From Paludibacteraceae bacterium (GTDB lineage Bacteria; Bacteroidota; Bacteroidia; Bacteroidales; Paludibacteraceae), in assembly GCA_017542915.1 (NCBI GenBank), contig JAFXWI010000032.1:1-64000 (forward strand): DNA of 64,000 bases. The letters are read 5' to 3'. The translations under genes were made by a program, and so were the position numbers. Positions 12,701 to 18,600 of this stretch are shown here, in pieces. How positions within the stretch are numbered: position 1 is the first letter of the stretch; each line of letters starts with the position of its first letter. The notes under the pieces are model-generated. The model had not been told where the DNA came from, made no database searches, and saw only the letters and a list, made by a program, of their open reading frames with translations.

Positions 12701-12796
12701 CAGAGCGTAAAGGCCATCAAGGTCATCTACAACGATAAGTTGTATATCATCCGCGGCGGACGTGTATATGGCGCTGATGGTTCATTAGTAAAGTAA
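791..12796 (+). CDS. Giant secreted InlB-repeat surface protein (4001 aa)
   Basis: The N-terminus has a long basic stretch and then a hydrophobic segment ending in VGFGQMWA, a signal peptide shared with the paralogue at 15621; that shared layout supports the start at 791. About eleven InlB/Flg_new repeats (YDANGG...GY.F.GWNT...LYAQW) are visible, for example near residues 387-464, 467-541, 1083-1154, 1280-1600, 1830-1990 and 2163-2335. Big2-like (near 690-750) and Ig-like (near 770-860) domains are interspersed. Residues about 3190-3460 form a domain shared with the protein at 23197 that resembles a ThuA or glutamine-amidotransferase-like fold. The protein ends in a short tail (NDKLYIIRGGRVYGADG) shared with three other proteins here. 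The likely role is a surface adhesin or binding protein; the ligand is unknown. An 11-bp repeat array is embedded at codons 20-34. The small gene at 12831 follows. Confidence 0.85.
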   Translation: MKHINFFNNLFSRVKEHSSPTVNRRSTDGQSQRQYSIGLMKYAAIITPAIRYVATLLVVLMVGFGQMWAVETSMPTSGSYSTNTKYAFSNSAVTGSSFYLAQRGSISRSSDYGWQPNNTGIALQVSSPVSLTFTIKSNTTSSRTITGQAYAVTDPFFNIYKNTTAGSQTLEDYVKAVNAKSAGSRSSEEAAIAAVSAFAAITGSADANKKLLICENPGAFSEAVAHGAAISHACPTTKGETNTFTVSLSAAGKYVIYLTSSGGSVGITTINIVPRKTIYMVPGDWNGDTPKFFVHSWGDFNDDVLMTLANCETNVFKADIPTNNTNLLFTRQDPSTTSIVYMDKTGNWNQSANYTIGSDNQFTFSGTWSDGEGKSTFNKGTYSAPTFTVTYNDNGGTSGSVPVDASSPYACSSSATVLGNTGSLAKTGKAFSGWNTKSNGSGTPYAPGANILNISDDIILYAQWVTAYSVSYDANGGSGSAPSDATPYANGATVTVLDKNTLTKSGYVFAGWNTKSDGSGTWYDPSETFSMGTKDVTLYAQWAECVSTIDFGASAAITETLAQAKSDLDEANYLYLLGGDTRYDNSSGYLGLKLKRTGDWIGFGVAAGYKVTITTQTVGASSHTVTADFSSMTALSGSTDNVYAADPSNARFFRIKSNDGSKAVVINKITIEQACSDPELAYGTSTVTKKYGDAAFTNTLTNSHSVTVSYASSNTDVATVNSITGEVTIKAAGTTTITASSSAQTVSEVKYCADEASYTLNVGPAVSVGPTAVAGNYGFRYSIGETIDLTATATGGSSYTYQWQKYVGTTWTDLADGVDATDGGTFSGVTTSRLQISGCTTGNVGSYRCNVTAGGQTNANDGYRVRVYTLYGDYFGGTLHDHAITWTGEYTGTVTLSLSAKRTYTFKITDNDGKWYGLGADNYVIQPVSSLGCGTDVKNQNIRLFTAPAGDYVVTIDITSAQIGDGSEFVGVSIAYPSVTHPNEGYVYLTKYPWRPYLHYWYSDAVVLTDAGGDPQLGEDQYTTICGNDYWCIPVIETYCNFIARDARISPTNTTGDQNTNGLHPGQNIYNDGTWKWQSIKKTITFDANGGSGSMDDITGICPGEDKTLPTNTFTRESWEFTGWNTNKYGTGTPYDDEATIEDIDADITLYAQWEKTVYLEATGDYTWWYNPDGSSNPAWFAIYYFDSEATPNNGWVTMELASCETSVYKATIPGNHFDKLIFVRKTADKTESWTGVHNQTVNIAYPTTNPKFTITGQMSCSCDDNGKLTGSWGSYSIPTFTISYAKGSVPSGGGSITGSKDNESKTCAIDFTLPSSAIFTTTGYTQTGWATSNGGPKAYELGGTYEDNAAQAFYPFWTVQSFTLTWDLVGGTVTVAGTGAEVDDTGTPSSSVNYGAAITKPTVTKTGYDFAGWDETPASTMPAANTTYTATWTAQTYTISYKDQGNVTYTGSNLASLPTSHTYGVATALVAGVKTGYTFVGWFTDADCTVSAGMSIGTTAITADITLYAKWTAKQTTITIDANMANHGSTAPSSFTATYDQALPSFTAATGAAGYSLKGYYTDATGGTKVIDADGTFSANSGTWNRTDGATLTLYAQYEDASYGVTHTLSNVTKSSGGTTATHGTDYTAVFAAAGDYELPASITVTIGGSTKTDGTEYTWTQGTGTVEITGSYITGAIVITVTGEEEGDCTPSRLAKVTLASGKDNVSVTDSACTDSHNLEKTGKIGSSGYLLITPSTALKSGDVVTVTIGVGDYCTSRLYMRYGGTSSTDTISVLTNQTSGSDATVSFTLTKDSARISFTRATGRTSDNTAQNHVLKSVIISRPCAETTYELTWNTNGGSELVCTGTCTSGDLEPGTTLVAPTDPTLSNYTFDGWKTANDGTGSAAAATMPSADTEYFAAWKQIVTLKTGAQGSGADKTPYVYINGATVNGFSAHTATGYTLQGYYSAPSGGTKVLNDDGSFAGSAVTDYITAGKWSRTGAAPTLFAQWRAAAGKTCYTWDAAETTPETGTNNYGGLYLTASTVANNQKVSSTLTDTVFNVSDNGKSLKGHINGAVIDSLIFSASTSDSKYTTFVASFCSTQTFDTAKIIKVGGYHCTVYNVPVNTADCTQIKIKAPTGTKSFVLSRNFMSDKLTSSASLSNSGKRYLYYIKACSASGGTHTISYDAGGGTGTMASNTGITDDGSQTLTTNSFTAPANYSFAGWVADGAVTIGGSTVTAGTLIANGALLTNITTDIALTAKWSQTITLDDNDANHGATGDGSATVYYNATSLASISHTTAASGYKLAGYYTEATSGTKVLNSDGSFAGDDITDWIDDGKWTQSTTSTPTLYAQYEASGSIKWNLQVNSADAPIVTSSKNSSYTQISTSNMSNLTNSGLTVTASKKSELTSLISTPDTKDDDCMYVTFKVATGYKFTPSLIKAIIQPVGNGEHKAVEFSLADESSHTLANASATKCDGTSDGKKTTVTLAGDGTYFTGTVTLKIFVYKHADGTNSTAQYRLGTPIQIDGEIAEACTMPSYTSVSYSQTEYVQPASASAISVVGASGDPSYQWKYNSTGDRTSGTNCGTEASVTPSTESTGTLYYWCELTNACGTVKTPAVAITVSASKSTATVTWTDPSTPNYGGGGYTIKATVNEAWNGNASDLIITAPAGIRIYDKTSGTDGSGKKYVQVKFDVQTALDRSTYEDKIPFTVSADATATYNAISIDHNLSYSACSGGGGSATEELMAVDASHIDNSTWKGGWVYDGIGMMRYGHGSSDISAGTKDANLKDLSYTMASGDITKYYKSASNHFGFYTEKAITGIRLYVYTSNDNVTVNNVYVANSAYTSGTPSSGAVSFEAEYNDENDALRTGTHSGSAWVDITFDKEVAAEKYGQINLSNNVNIAGMAFISASGSGATLTTTLAFATTGTIAKTQSAANFTNAASVTAYSETLGAITYSSSNTDCATVDSKTGEVTITASGASDQSTTITATLAASGCYKGATTTYTITVAGVSCTVNHGTLASDVTTKCSTADATLTLTGFDSGATVQWYKGESTISDGVTYHITTEGTTSTMVTKEVGTYSVIVTKDECSDRSNSITISNYSAEVAATKIVDKWYIKHGRVTPDIALWALDEGTHLSSVAWLPSNATGLTAADDFYESDGIVYLKGTEPSSNESSDVEYTLTLTVKDECENTTALSTSDKQITLTHQKNTDKHVLAFVVTGTEKGGWTAGISADQTTSVELYNEIAKNFDVQATNIYSTDDEQKLKEYYSQFDILCITDYPNTKTTGTNKKSYVDAIGSLIDIRPILTMEAWVSGLTNWKSKGISGTPKSPTTRQYSMLLQCKDHEIFSGTNPTTVGSGDETMYRIDMVDKTQEEYATLDATYGEGVHQKDEGYQYGKKPALQGFTYDASMSSLLPIGRIDDGADNDLEVGVERQEVMEARLLVLGINSYAMERLEDDGQTIVINALKYLMKKDAEDISDCSNYFLGGAEGDETNWFNLENWSGSTLPDRTQEVRIVAPCIIGGNIARAASVKIITGGKFNHGSQTANGSLTINPTGSLIVDGKIYAATAPNFFEKRTTEPENLIVKADADHTGTLIFDNEDGETQATIEMYSKSYWETVEGKYKKYWSYVGMPIKDVHIPDYFYGAFTYYYNETAGWERRFDNDIMQPFEGIGLSMQTGHMETFKGTMVSTENVDIKLTSTTGYGDGDNLIGNSWTAPIQIANFDASDFGDALATIYIFNTGREGNTYVDATVENKGVAKAGQWLGVPISVAGLEEYTGLKVVPAMNAFLVYNDEGAGTTTTMHLDYEKLVRDGASSNTQINEPMRAPKQDGRRKKKDVEGLMRIRVAGEKTNTDVWMMQDPRFSEAFDNGWEAYYTTCDDRSAQLYARSSTGKMSFLALPDLDGTVIGFAPSRDGNDYTFTFKYRGEDEYYLNDLKLQQSVLINADNTYDFIYEKGDANRFYVSRTPLQAPQTPTGIGNTEGTSTQSVKAIKVIYNDKLYIIRGGRVYGADGSLVK
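849..892. repeat. Undecamer array inside the signal-peptide region
   Basis: Four 11-bp units (CGACAGTCAAC, CGACGGTCAAC, CGACGGTCAAA, GCCAACGTCAG) encode residues 20-34 of the 4001-aa protein, before the hydrophobic core. In the reverse orientation the units resemble those of the undecamer array at 15275. Confidence 0.7.
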
Positions 12797-12830
12797 AATG
12801 GAGATGAGAAATACATTAAAAACTTGCGAT

Positions 12831-13391
12831 ATGAAGAAAACAATTATGATACTAATCATTATGGCGGCAGCGCTAATGGCGTTGCCGACCATGGCGCAGC
12901 AGAATTGGAGAAACCAACAATCGGTTTTTGGGCAGCAATATCAACAACGGTCTATTACCACGCAGACAGGTGGCTACCACTCCGGCACCTATAACTCCGG
13001 CACTTACCGCGCCGGCACGTTCCATTCTACGGGAAGTACCATGATGCGTACGGGTAGTTCGTATTCTTCCAGACCAACTATTAATCAGTACGGTTCCGCA
13101 GTATCGAATGGAGGTCCACGCAGATCTAGTATCAAAGGAGGTAGTGGTCCTCATAGAGGACTTATTAACCACGGTGGAGGAGATGATCCAGACCCGGGCG
13201 AAGGCGGCGGCGGAGGTGGTGGAGGAGATCCTGATCCCGGCAGCGGAAGCGGAGGTATTGGTACACCTCCTGATGATGACGGCACTCCTCCTAACGGTTT
13301 TCCCCTCGGCGATGCGGTTCTGCCCTTGCTCTTTATGTCCCTTGCGTTCTGCGGCTACCTCTATCTCCGCCGTAAACGTTCCGCAGCTTAA
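12831..13391 (+). CDS. Small secreted Gly-rich protein with C-terminal membrane sorting-type tail
   Basis: I chose the start at 12831 because it gives a standard signal peptide (MKKTIMILIIM...TMAQ); in-frame ATGs at 12798 and 12804 would add 11 or 9 residues. The mature part is low in complexity: HSGTYNSGTYRAGT repeats, then Gly/Asp/Pro-rich linkers. It ends in PLGD, a hydrophobic helix and YLRRKRSAA. Such tripartite C-termini (short motif, helix, basic cluster) are known as signals for exosortase-like or sortase-like processing; assigning one here is inference. The gene lies directly behind the giant gene and has relatives at 28974 and at the N-terminus of the 15621 protein. I cannot give it a function beyond a probable surface or membrane partner of the giant protein. 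Confidence 0.7.
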   Translation: MKKTIMILIIMAAALMALPTMAQQNWRNQQSVFGQQYQQRSITTQTGGYHSGTYNSGTYRAGTFHSTGSTMMRTGSSYSSRPTINQYGSAVSNGGPRRSSIKGGSGPHRGLINHGGGDDPDPGEGGGGGGGGDPDPGSGSGGIGTPPDDDGTPPNGFPLGDAVLPLLFMSLAFCGYLYLRRKRSAA

Positions 13392-13392
13392 T

Positions 13393-13482
13393 GGCTGAGT
13401 GGATGAGAGGATTAGAGGATGAGAGGATTAGAGGATTAGAGGATTAGAGGATGAGGGGATTAGAGGATTAGAGGATTAGAGG
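13393..13482. repeat. Octamer array GAGGATTA
   Basis: About eleven units of GAGGATTA or GAGGATGA follow the stop codon of the small gene in an 8-bp register. Its first 35 bases (13386-13420) recur at 21246-21280 with one mismatch. Confidence 0.85.
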
Positions 13483-13501
13483 AAATCGAAAATCCTCTTT
13501 T
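13478..13501 (+). terminator. Possible weak terminator
   Basis: AGAGGA (13478-13483) pairs with TCCTCT (13493-13498) across a 9-base loop and is followed by a short, interrupted T run. It would end transcripts from the first giant locus. Confidence 0.35.
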
Positions 13502-13584
13502 CTCGCTTTTAGACGCACAAAACCTGCAAATATGCGCGGAATGGTATAAAAAAGCAGAAATATTGAAAAAAATCGGCATAACTC

Positions 13585-13615
13585 TTGCGCATGTCGATTT
13601 TTTTGTGTAATTTTG
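13585..13615 (+). promoter_or_regulatory. Promoter with no coding gene behind it
   Basis: TTGC is at 13585-13588, followed by GCATGTC, with TAATTTTG at 13608-13615. It would start a transcript near 13622, where no open reading frame of note begins. Confidence 0.65.
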
Positions 13616-13621
13616 CGGCGT

Positions 13622-13805
13622 ATTTGAACACTTTGGGCGTATTGTGCCCTTTCGTGTAAGGCGGTTTGGAACTCCCGAAACATTCGCAACGTTTTATTTT
13701 ACCAGTCCAAACAGCATCAATGATTCCGTAGCAGTTAAGCTGCTTTTGCGGAAATTGGTGTTGTCTTTTGCTGTATACGTTTGCAGCGTTCGGGGTCTTT
13801 GACAT
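13622..13805 (+). ncRNA. Candidate structured RNA of about 180 nt
   Basis: This stretch has its own promoter but no convincing reading frame. It can fold into several stems: GGGC/GCCC at 13635-13649 with outer ACAC/GTGT; GTTTGG/CCAAAC joining 13664-13669 to 13707-13712 with an inner ACT/AGT; TTCCG/CGGAA with inner AGCAG/CTGCT at 13724-13753; and GCTG/CAGC near 13770-13788. The next promoter starts at 13857. I do not recognise the family. It may instead be a decayed gene whose pairings are chance. Confidence 0.35.
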
Positions 13806-13856
13806 AGTGATATACTAAAAAAAATAGGCAAAAATGAAAGATTTTTGTGCAAAGGT

Positions 13857-13887
13857 TTGCGTATGTCAGAAATTTATTGTACTTTTG
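13857..13887 (+). promoter_or_regulatory. Promoter of the antitoxin gene at 13902
   Basis: TTGC at 13857 followed by GTATGTC, with TACTTTTG at 13880-13887. The downstream GCAGCGTCAAAAGTAA nearly repeats the leader of the 64-aa gene at 366. Confidence 0.8.
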
Positions 13888-13901
13888 CAGCGTCAAAAGT
13901 A

Positions 13902-14171
13902 ATGAGCAACGAAACTATGGCACAAGAAACATTAAAAAGTCTCATCGCTGTCATAATGACACTATCTGTGCGAGAGCAAGAACAAGTGATTGCAGAGCTG
14001 CAAGCTAATGTGCGGCAGATAAACCATGTAGATGAGTCTATCCGTCAGCAACTGATTGCAAATGCAGAAGAAGGCATCGCTGAGATTCAACGTGGCGAGT
14101 ACTATACGAATGACGATGTGCTTGAGAGAATGAACCAACGTTTGGAGCATAAATACGCAGTTGCTGTATGA
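13902..14171 (+). CDS. Antitoxin-like protein of a broken type II toxin-antitoxin module
   Basis: The protein has 89 residues. It is helical and charged (LKSLIAVIMTLSVREQEQVIAEL) with a DDVLERMNQRLEHKY end, like antitoxins that precede ParE/RelE toxins. ATG 13902 is the first start after the transcription start near 13894; ATG 13917 is an alternative. An upstream in-frame ATG at 13845 lies ahead of the promoter and is rejected. The gene overlaps a toxin remnant at 14161-14301 in another frame, so a deletion appears to have joined the antitoxin end to the toxin's C-terminal part. The family is inferred from composition and context. Confidence 0.6.
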   Translation: MSNETMAQETLKSLIAVIMTLSVREQEQVIAELQANVRQINHVDESIRQQLIANAEEGIAEIQRGEYYTNDDVLERMNQRLEHKYAVAV

Positions 14172-14301
14172 GTTTCGCCGATTGCTAATTGGTCATTTGA
14201 CTAAAATCATCTATCGAGAATCCGAGGAGCGTATTGAGATTGCAGATGTTTGGGATACGCGTAAGAGCCCCGAAGAACTTGTAGCGCGTTTCAAGGAATA
14301 A
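14161..14301 (+). pseudogene. Truncated ParE/RelE-type toxin (C-terminal 46 codons)
   Basis: The frame reads LLYEFRRLLIGHLTKIIYRE and continues through IADVWDTRKSPEELVARF to TAA. That is the characteristic final third of ParE/RelE-superfamily toxins (family knowledge). There is no start codon and no N-terminal half. The first codons overlap the end of the antitoxin gene. It is probably inactive. Confidence 0.7.
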
Positions 14302-14329
14302 TCTCCTAACACATATTTCTTTTTTGCTT

Positions 14330-14361
14330 GACATGAGAGAGATCTCGTGTCTTGCTTTTTT
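14330..14361 (+). terminator. Rho-independent terminator after the toxin remnant
   Basis: GACATGAGA (14330-14338) pairs with TCTCGTGTC (14343-14351), including one G-T pair, and a T-rich run follows. Confidence 0.7.
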
Positions 14362-14430
14362 CTGTATATCAGTATGATTAAAAGTACCAATAGTGCAAAG
14401 CAAAAAAAGAAGATAAAAAGAAATTCATAG

Positions 14431-14491
14431 TTCGAACTAGGTCGAACTAGGTCGAGCTAAGAAGACCTAGGTAGCCCTATGACATCCTAGG
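14431..14491. repeat. Decamer array upstream of the four-helix-bundle gene
   Basis: The 10-bp units run TCGAACTAGG twice, then TCGAGCTAAG, AAGACCTAGG, TAGCCCTATG and ACATCCTAGG. The array ends 14 bp before the start codon at 14505. A related array follows the gene at 15072. Just ahead, 14380-14405 has a partial copy of the nonamer leader module. Confidence 0.8.
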
Positions 14492-14504
14492 AAAACAAAC
14501 AACC

Positions 14505-15077
14505 ATGAGCAATAGAGACACACATTATTTCGTACAGAGCGTGCCGAACTACAAAGACCTGCTGTTTTTTCGCAAGTCGGTAGCGCTGTATGATGTGACT
14601 TTTGCTTTTTGTGAGCGCTACCTGACGAAAGGCGATCGGACTATTGATCAGATGATCCAAGCCGCACGTAGCGGGAAACAGAATATCATCGAGGGCTCGG
14701 AGGCCGCTCCGACATCGAGTGAGACGGAGATCAAGTTGCTCAATGTCGCTCGTGCGAGCCTGAAAGAGTTACAAGCCGATTATGAGGACTACTTGCGCGC
14801 AAGAAAGAAGGCGATGTGGGATGAGAAACATGCGCGGTATGAGAGACTGCGGAAGTTCTGTCGAGAGACGAATGACAGTGAGGTATACGTGGCTCAGGTC
14901 GAGAAGATGAATGATGAGGAGATAGCGAACATGGCGATCACGATGTGTCACCAAGTAGATGTGATGATGACGAAGTATATCGAGGTCAAGGAGCGTGAGT
15001 TTGTGGAGAAAGGCGGCATCCGCGAGGCGATGACCCGAGCCAGAGTCCAGTATAGGAATAAGCACCCGGAGAGATAG
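14505..15077 (+). CDS. Four-helix-bundle protein, S23/IVP type
   Basis: The 190-residue protein carries the family pattern DLLFFRKSVALYDVTFAFCERYL, then TIDQMIQAARSGKQNIIEGSEA, and a third conserved helix around LNVARASLKELQADYEDYL. Proteins of this type were first seen in intervening sequences of 23S rRNA. The related Avd proteins serve diversity-generating retroelements, but no reverse transcriptase or 23S gene is present in this window. Family members often carry a longer C-terminal suffix, as here (residues about 100-190). Decamer arrays of the same style lie on both sides, and the downstream one starts in the stop codon. The function is not known for stand-alone members; a link to the repeats is inference. 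Confidence 0.8.
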   Translation: MSNRDTHYFVQSVPNYKDLLFFRKSVALYDVTFAFCERYLTKGDRTIDQMIQAARSGKQNIIEGSEAAPTSSETEIKLLNVARASLKELQADYEDYLRARKKAMWDEKHARYERLRKFCRETNDSEVYVAQVEKMNDEEIANMAITMCHQVDVMMTKYIEVKEREFVEKGGIREAMTRARVQYRNKHPER

Positions 15078-15149
15078 GTGGGACTAGGCAGAACTGGGTA
15101 GAACTGGGTAGAACTAAGAAGACCTAGGTAGGAATAGGTAGAACTAGGA
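15072..15149. repeat. Decamer array downstream of the four-helix-bundle gene
   Basis: The units include GTGGGACTAG, GCAGAACTGG, GTAGAACTGG, GTAGAACTAA, GAAGACCTAG, GTAGGAATAG and GTAGAACTAG in 10-bp steps. The AAGACCTAGGTAG word is identical to one in the upstream array. The first unit contributes the TAG stop codon at 15075. Confidence 0.85.
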
Positions 15150-15274
15150 TAAAAAAACAGAAATGGCAGAAGAAAATCGATGACAGGTAATAAGTCCGAG
15201 AAAAGTCTGTAAAAAGTCTGTTTTGATAAGGACATCTGGTCAAAAAAGAGCCCAAAGAAAGTTTATCTATCGAA

Positions 15275-15329
15275 GTTGACTCGAGAATGGATCGAGATTG
15301 GACCGATGTTGACTCGAGAACGGACCGAT
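15275..15329. repeat. Undecamer array
   Basis: Five 11-bp units are visible: GTTGACTCGAG, AATGGATCGAG, ATTGGACCGAT, GTTGACTCGAG and AACGGACCGAT. The first and fourth are identical and 33 bp apart. Confidence 0.75.
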
Positions 15330-15337
15330 AAAGATAT

Positions 15338-15450
15338 GGCGGAAAAGTGCAAAAGTGTCAAAAGTGCCAAGAGTGTCATGCAAAAAATATAACCAGCATA
15401 CGATGCCGGGGAAATGGACGAAGAGAAAAGAACAATAACATAAAAAACAC
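15338..15450 (+). repeat. Leader module copy 3 upstream of the fused giant gene
   Basis: Four nonamers (AAAAGTGCA, AAAGTGTCA, AAAGTGCCA, AGAGTGTCA) precede the hairpin at 15393-15409, which has one mismatch (CCAGCAT against ATGCCGG), and the GAAATGGACGAAGAGAAAAG tail. Apart from this module, the arrays before it and a short relic, the gap 15150-15620 shows nothing further. Confidence 0.75.
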
Positions 15451-15456
15451 ACAACC

Positions 15457-15537
15457 ATGAAAAAAACGATCATAGCTAATTTCGGAGAAGGAGATACGGA
15501 AAAAACCGGATCTGTTTTGTCCGTTGTGTCTCAATAA
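15457..15537 (+). pseudogene. Possible remnant of a P-loop NTPase start
   Basis: A 26-codon frame begins MKKTIIANFGEGDTEKT, which resembles a P-loop with Glu where Gly is expected before Lys-Thr. It stops at TAA after 26 residues. It may be a gene relic placed behind leader module 3, or a leader peptide. The evidence is only this resemblance. Confidence 0.25.
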
Positions 15538-15620
15538 CCAATGGGCACCCGAAATAGCTAATTTGATTGAGAGTTGGTGCTAAATAGAAAAACGAATAAT
15601 GATATAAAAAATAATACACA

Positions 15621-18600
15621 ATGAAAAATTTAAACTTAATCAAAAGGCTATGGACAGATAGCCATGAAAAACAAAAACCGCAGCGGTTCGCCCGCTATGC
15701 GGCAATGCTCATCATGCTCCTCACCCTCGGTGTCGGACAGATGTGGGGACAGGCGTTTAGGACTGTGGGACAGCACCAGACGACCATGCAGAGCCAGCAG
15801 ATAATGAGCAGCGGTTCGGCATACACGGGGACCTTGTATGAGCCGTTTGGTAATACCACACCATCGGAGGCAAATCAGCCGGCAAAGGCACCTGGAGGAC
15901 CGCGCAGGGCATTCGATATCACCGGCGACTACGGAGGATCGGGAGAATCGCCTGTAGGAGAGCCTTGGATCTTGCTTCTTTTTGCTTTGGGATTCATGGG
16001 AATTATCTTTATTCGAAAACGGAAATTAAATCAAACAACCGAAATGAAAAACACTAATAAATTTATTGCAACTCTCGCACTTCTGTTTACTCTTGGAGTG
16101 GGACAGATGTGGGCAGGAGCAGGATTCTGGTCTGAAGGCGCATGGAATCTTAAGCTATACGCACCGTCAACCTATAACTCCGACACATGGATAGGCGGAG
16201 ATGGTGGTAAAAATGCTTATATTGACGGCAATGTTGCTGAGTTAGGAACGATAACAAGTTTCTATCTTAAAGGCTACTGGTTCAAAACATGGAAAGATGA
16301 TGGTTCTGGAAATGTTTGCACCTCAGGAGCATATATGAAGTATTGTATCCATCACGAATCAGTATCTGAATCTTCTGCCACTTGGCATACAGAAACAGAA
16401 TATGGGTCATCAGGTACAACTATCAAAAAAGATTGTGACCAAAATCTGTTATCCGATGCTACTCTCAATGGTAACTATGTGATGGAGTTTCTTTTTGCAT
16501 GCCAAATAAATAAATCTAGTTCTTCAGGATGCGGAAACTGGGAATACCTGAAAAATACTCATGGCAGTTATAGTGGACAAAACTACAAAATCACTTTTTC
16601 TTACTATCCGAACACTGCTGTAACATTCGGTCAAAGTGCCGGTGGTACTGCGAATTTGACGGTAGGTGGTTCAAGTAAAAGTTCTGGTGATGAGATAACG
16701 AAAGGTTCTACCCTTAACTTTACGGTATCGAAAAATACCGGTTATCAATTTGATGGTTGGTATACCAATTCTTCATTCACGGGAGATCCTGTTAGTACAA
16801 ATGAGTCATATAGTGTTACTGCCTCTGGCAACACGATGGAGTTATATGCTAAGTTCTCGAAGATAGATTATACACTTCGCTATACGGCAAATCCGACGAA
16901 TTGCTCTTCATATACCGATTTGTCGTCAGCTACCTATAACTATCAAGATAATGTAACATTGAGTATCGTTCCGGATGCTACGCATACTGTTGCAAGTGTT
17001 GTTACCAGCCCTTCAAAGACAGTTACAAAAACGAACAATAACTATTCGTTTAGCATGCCGGCATCGAACACGACAGTGACAGTTACTATGGCGGTTACTA
17101 ATGTTGTTGTGACATTCGATTTAACAAATGGAGGTACCTGCGGAACAGCAAGTAAGAATTGTACTTATGGTAGTACATATGGCACGTTGCCGACTCCGGT
17201 AAAGAATGGTTACCATTTCAGAGGATGGTACACAGAAGCAGAAGGCGGTACTCGCGTTTGGGATTCTGATTTCGTTACTGATTTGGATGGCGCTATTACC
17301 CTCTATGCACAATATGACACGCCGGTAATAGAATCGGTATACTGTAGCCCATGGTCTGTGATGCCTGGAGATGAGGTGTCGGTAGAAGTGAGATACCAAG
17401 TAAGTACGGCTCCAGAAGGAGATTATACGATTTGCTATCTGTTGTCGACCGGTGAGGGAGATGTGATTGCTGAGCAACCGGAATTCATAACTGCTCCTTC
17501 TACGAATACGGCTACTTTTATTGCTCCGAAGACAACAGGTTGGTATGCTGTAGATGTGTATCTATTTGATGGCGCAGACCATAACTGTGCTAATCTGGTA
17601 GCACCGATTGCATCGAAAGTAGCGACTACCACGATGTTCTGGATTGTAGCCGCCAATAAGGTTACGGTTAAATACCAATGTAATGGTGTGGATCTGTTGC
17701 CGTCAACAGTAGTTCAAGTCCCTGATGTGCTGTCCAAGGCAGTATCGGTGACTGCACCTGAAATTGATGGTTTGACATTCTCCGGTTGGTCACACGATTC
17801 GCATATCACAGCACGTAATGAAACGGATGATAGCAGTAACCCGATTATTATTACGGCAAATGATGAGACGACATTAACGGCCACCTATAGTCAAAGCGGA
17901 TACGTATACTTCAAGAATATCCATAATTGGGAGAATGTATATTTCTACCGGTATAATGACCGTGCTTACAATGGTACCAATAATATGGGGGACTGGGGTA
18001 TAGGTAATCATGACAATTCATCTTCTTGGACGCACTATTGCGTTGAGGGTCCTGTAGCTATGCAGAAAGTGGCGGGTTCGGATGATGTGTATTATTGCAA
18101 GCCGTCCAGTACGCCTACCACCGGACAAGGATACGCCTTTACCGATCAACCTTCTACAGAAGACTTCTTCGGAAAGTCCAAGACCTATGATCATATCAAT
18201 GTGTTGAGATGTGTTGGTCAAGATTTCTCTAATGTTAACCACATGATTGTACCAGATCCGGATGAAAACGGTACTGATCCCGGTGGTAACTATAGCGGAT
18301 ATGTTACCTATTTTACCAAATACTGCGAAGCTCCTTCGTTAGCAAGCTGGAATTGGTACATGGCAGGTGATTGGAACTGGAGTGAACATTTTCCGCTCAA
18401 ATCTAAAAAGATAGGTGAGTTAACATTCCAAACATCACGCTATTTCGACGCTGCCGGAGCAGATCGGTACATCTGCCTATTCAATCATGAAGGTTGGCAT
18501 TATGGCAACTATGGAGCACAAATTTATGGTTCAACGGAATCTACATCGATCACAACAGGAGTGAATATGAATATGGGGCTTAATACCAACGCGCCTGGTG

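Noticed and set aside
13845..13901. Longer N-terminus for the antitoxin-like gene
   Set aside because: It would begin upstream of the transcription start set by the promoter at 13857-13887.
14505..15077. Diversity-generating retroelement
   Set aside because: Only an S23/Avd-like protein is present; no reverse transcriptase, template repeat or variable repeat was found.
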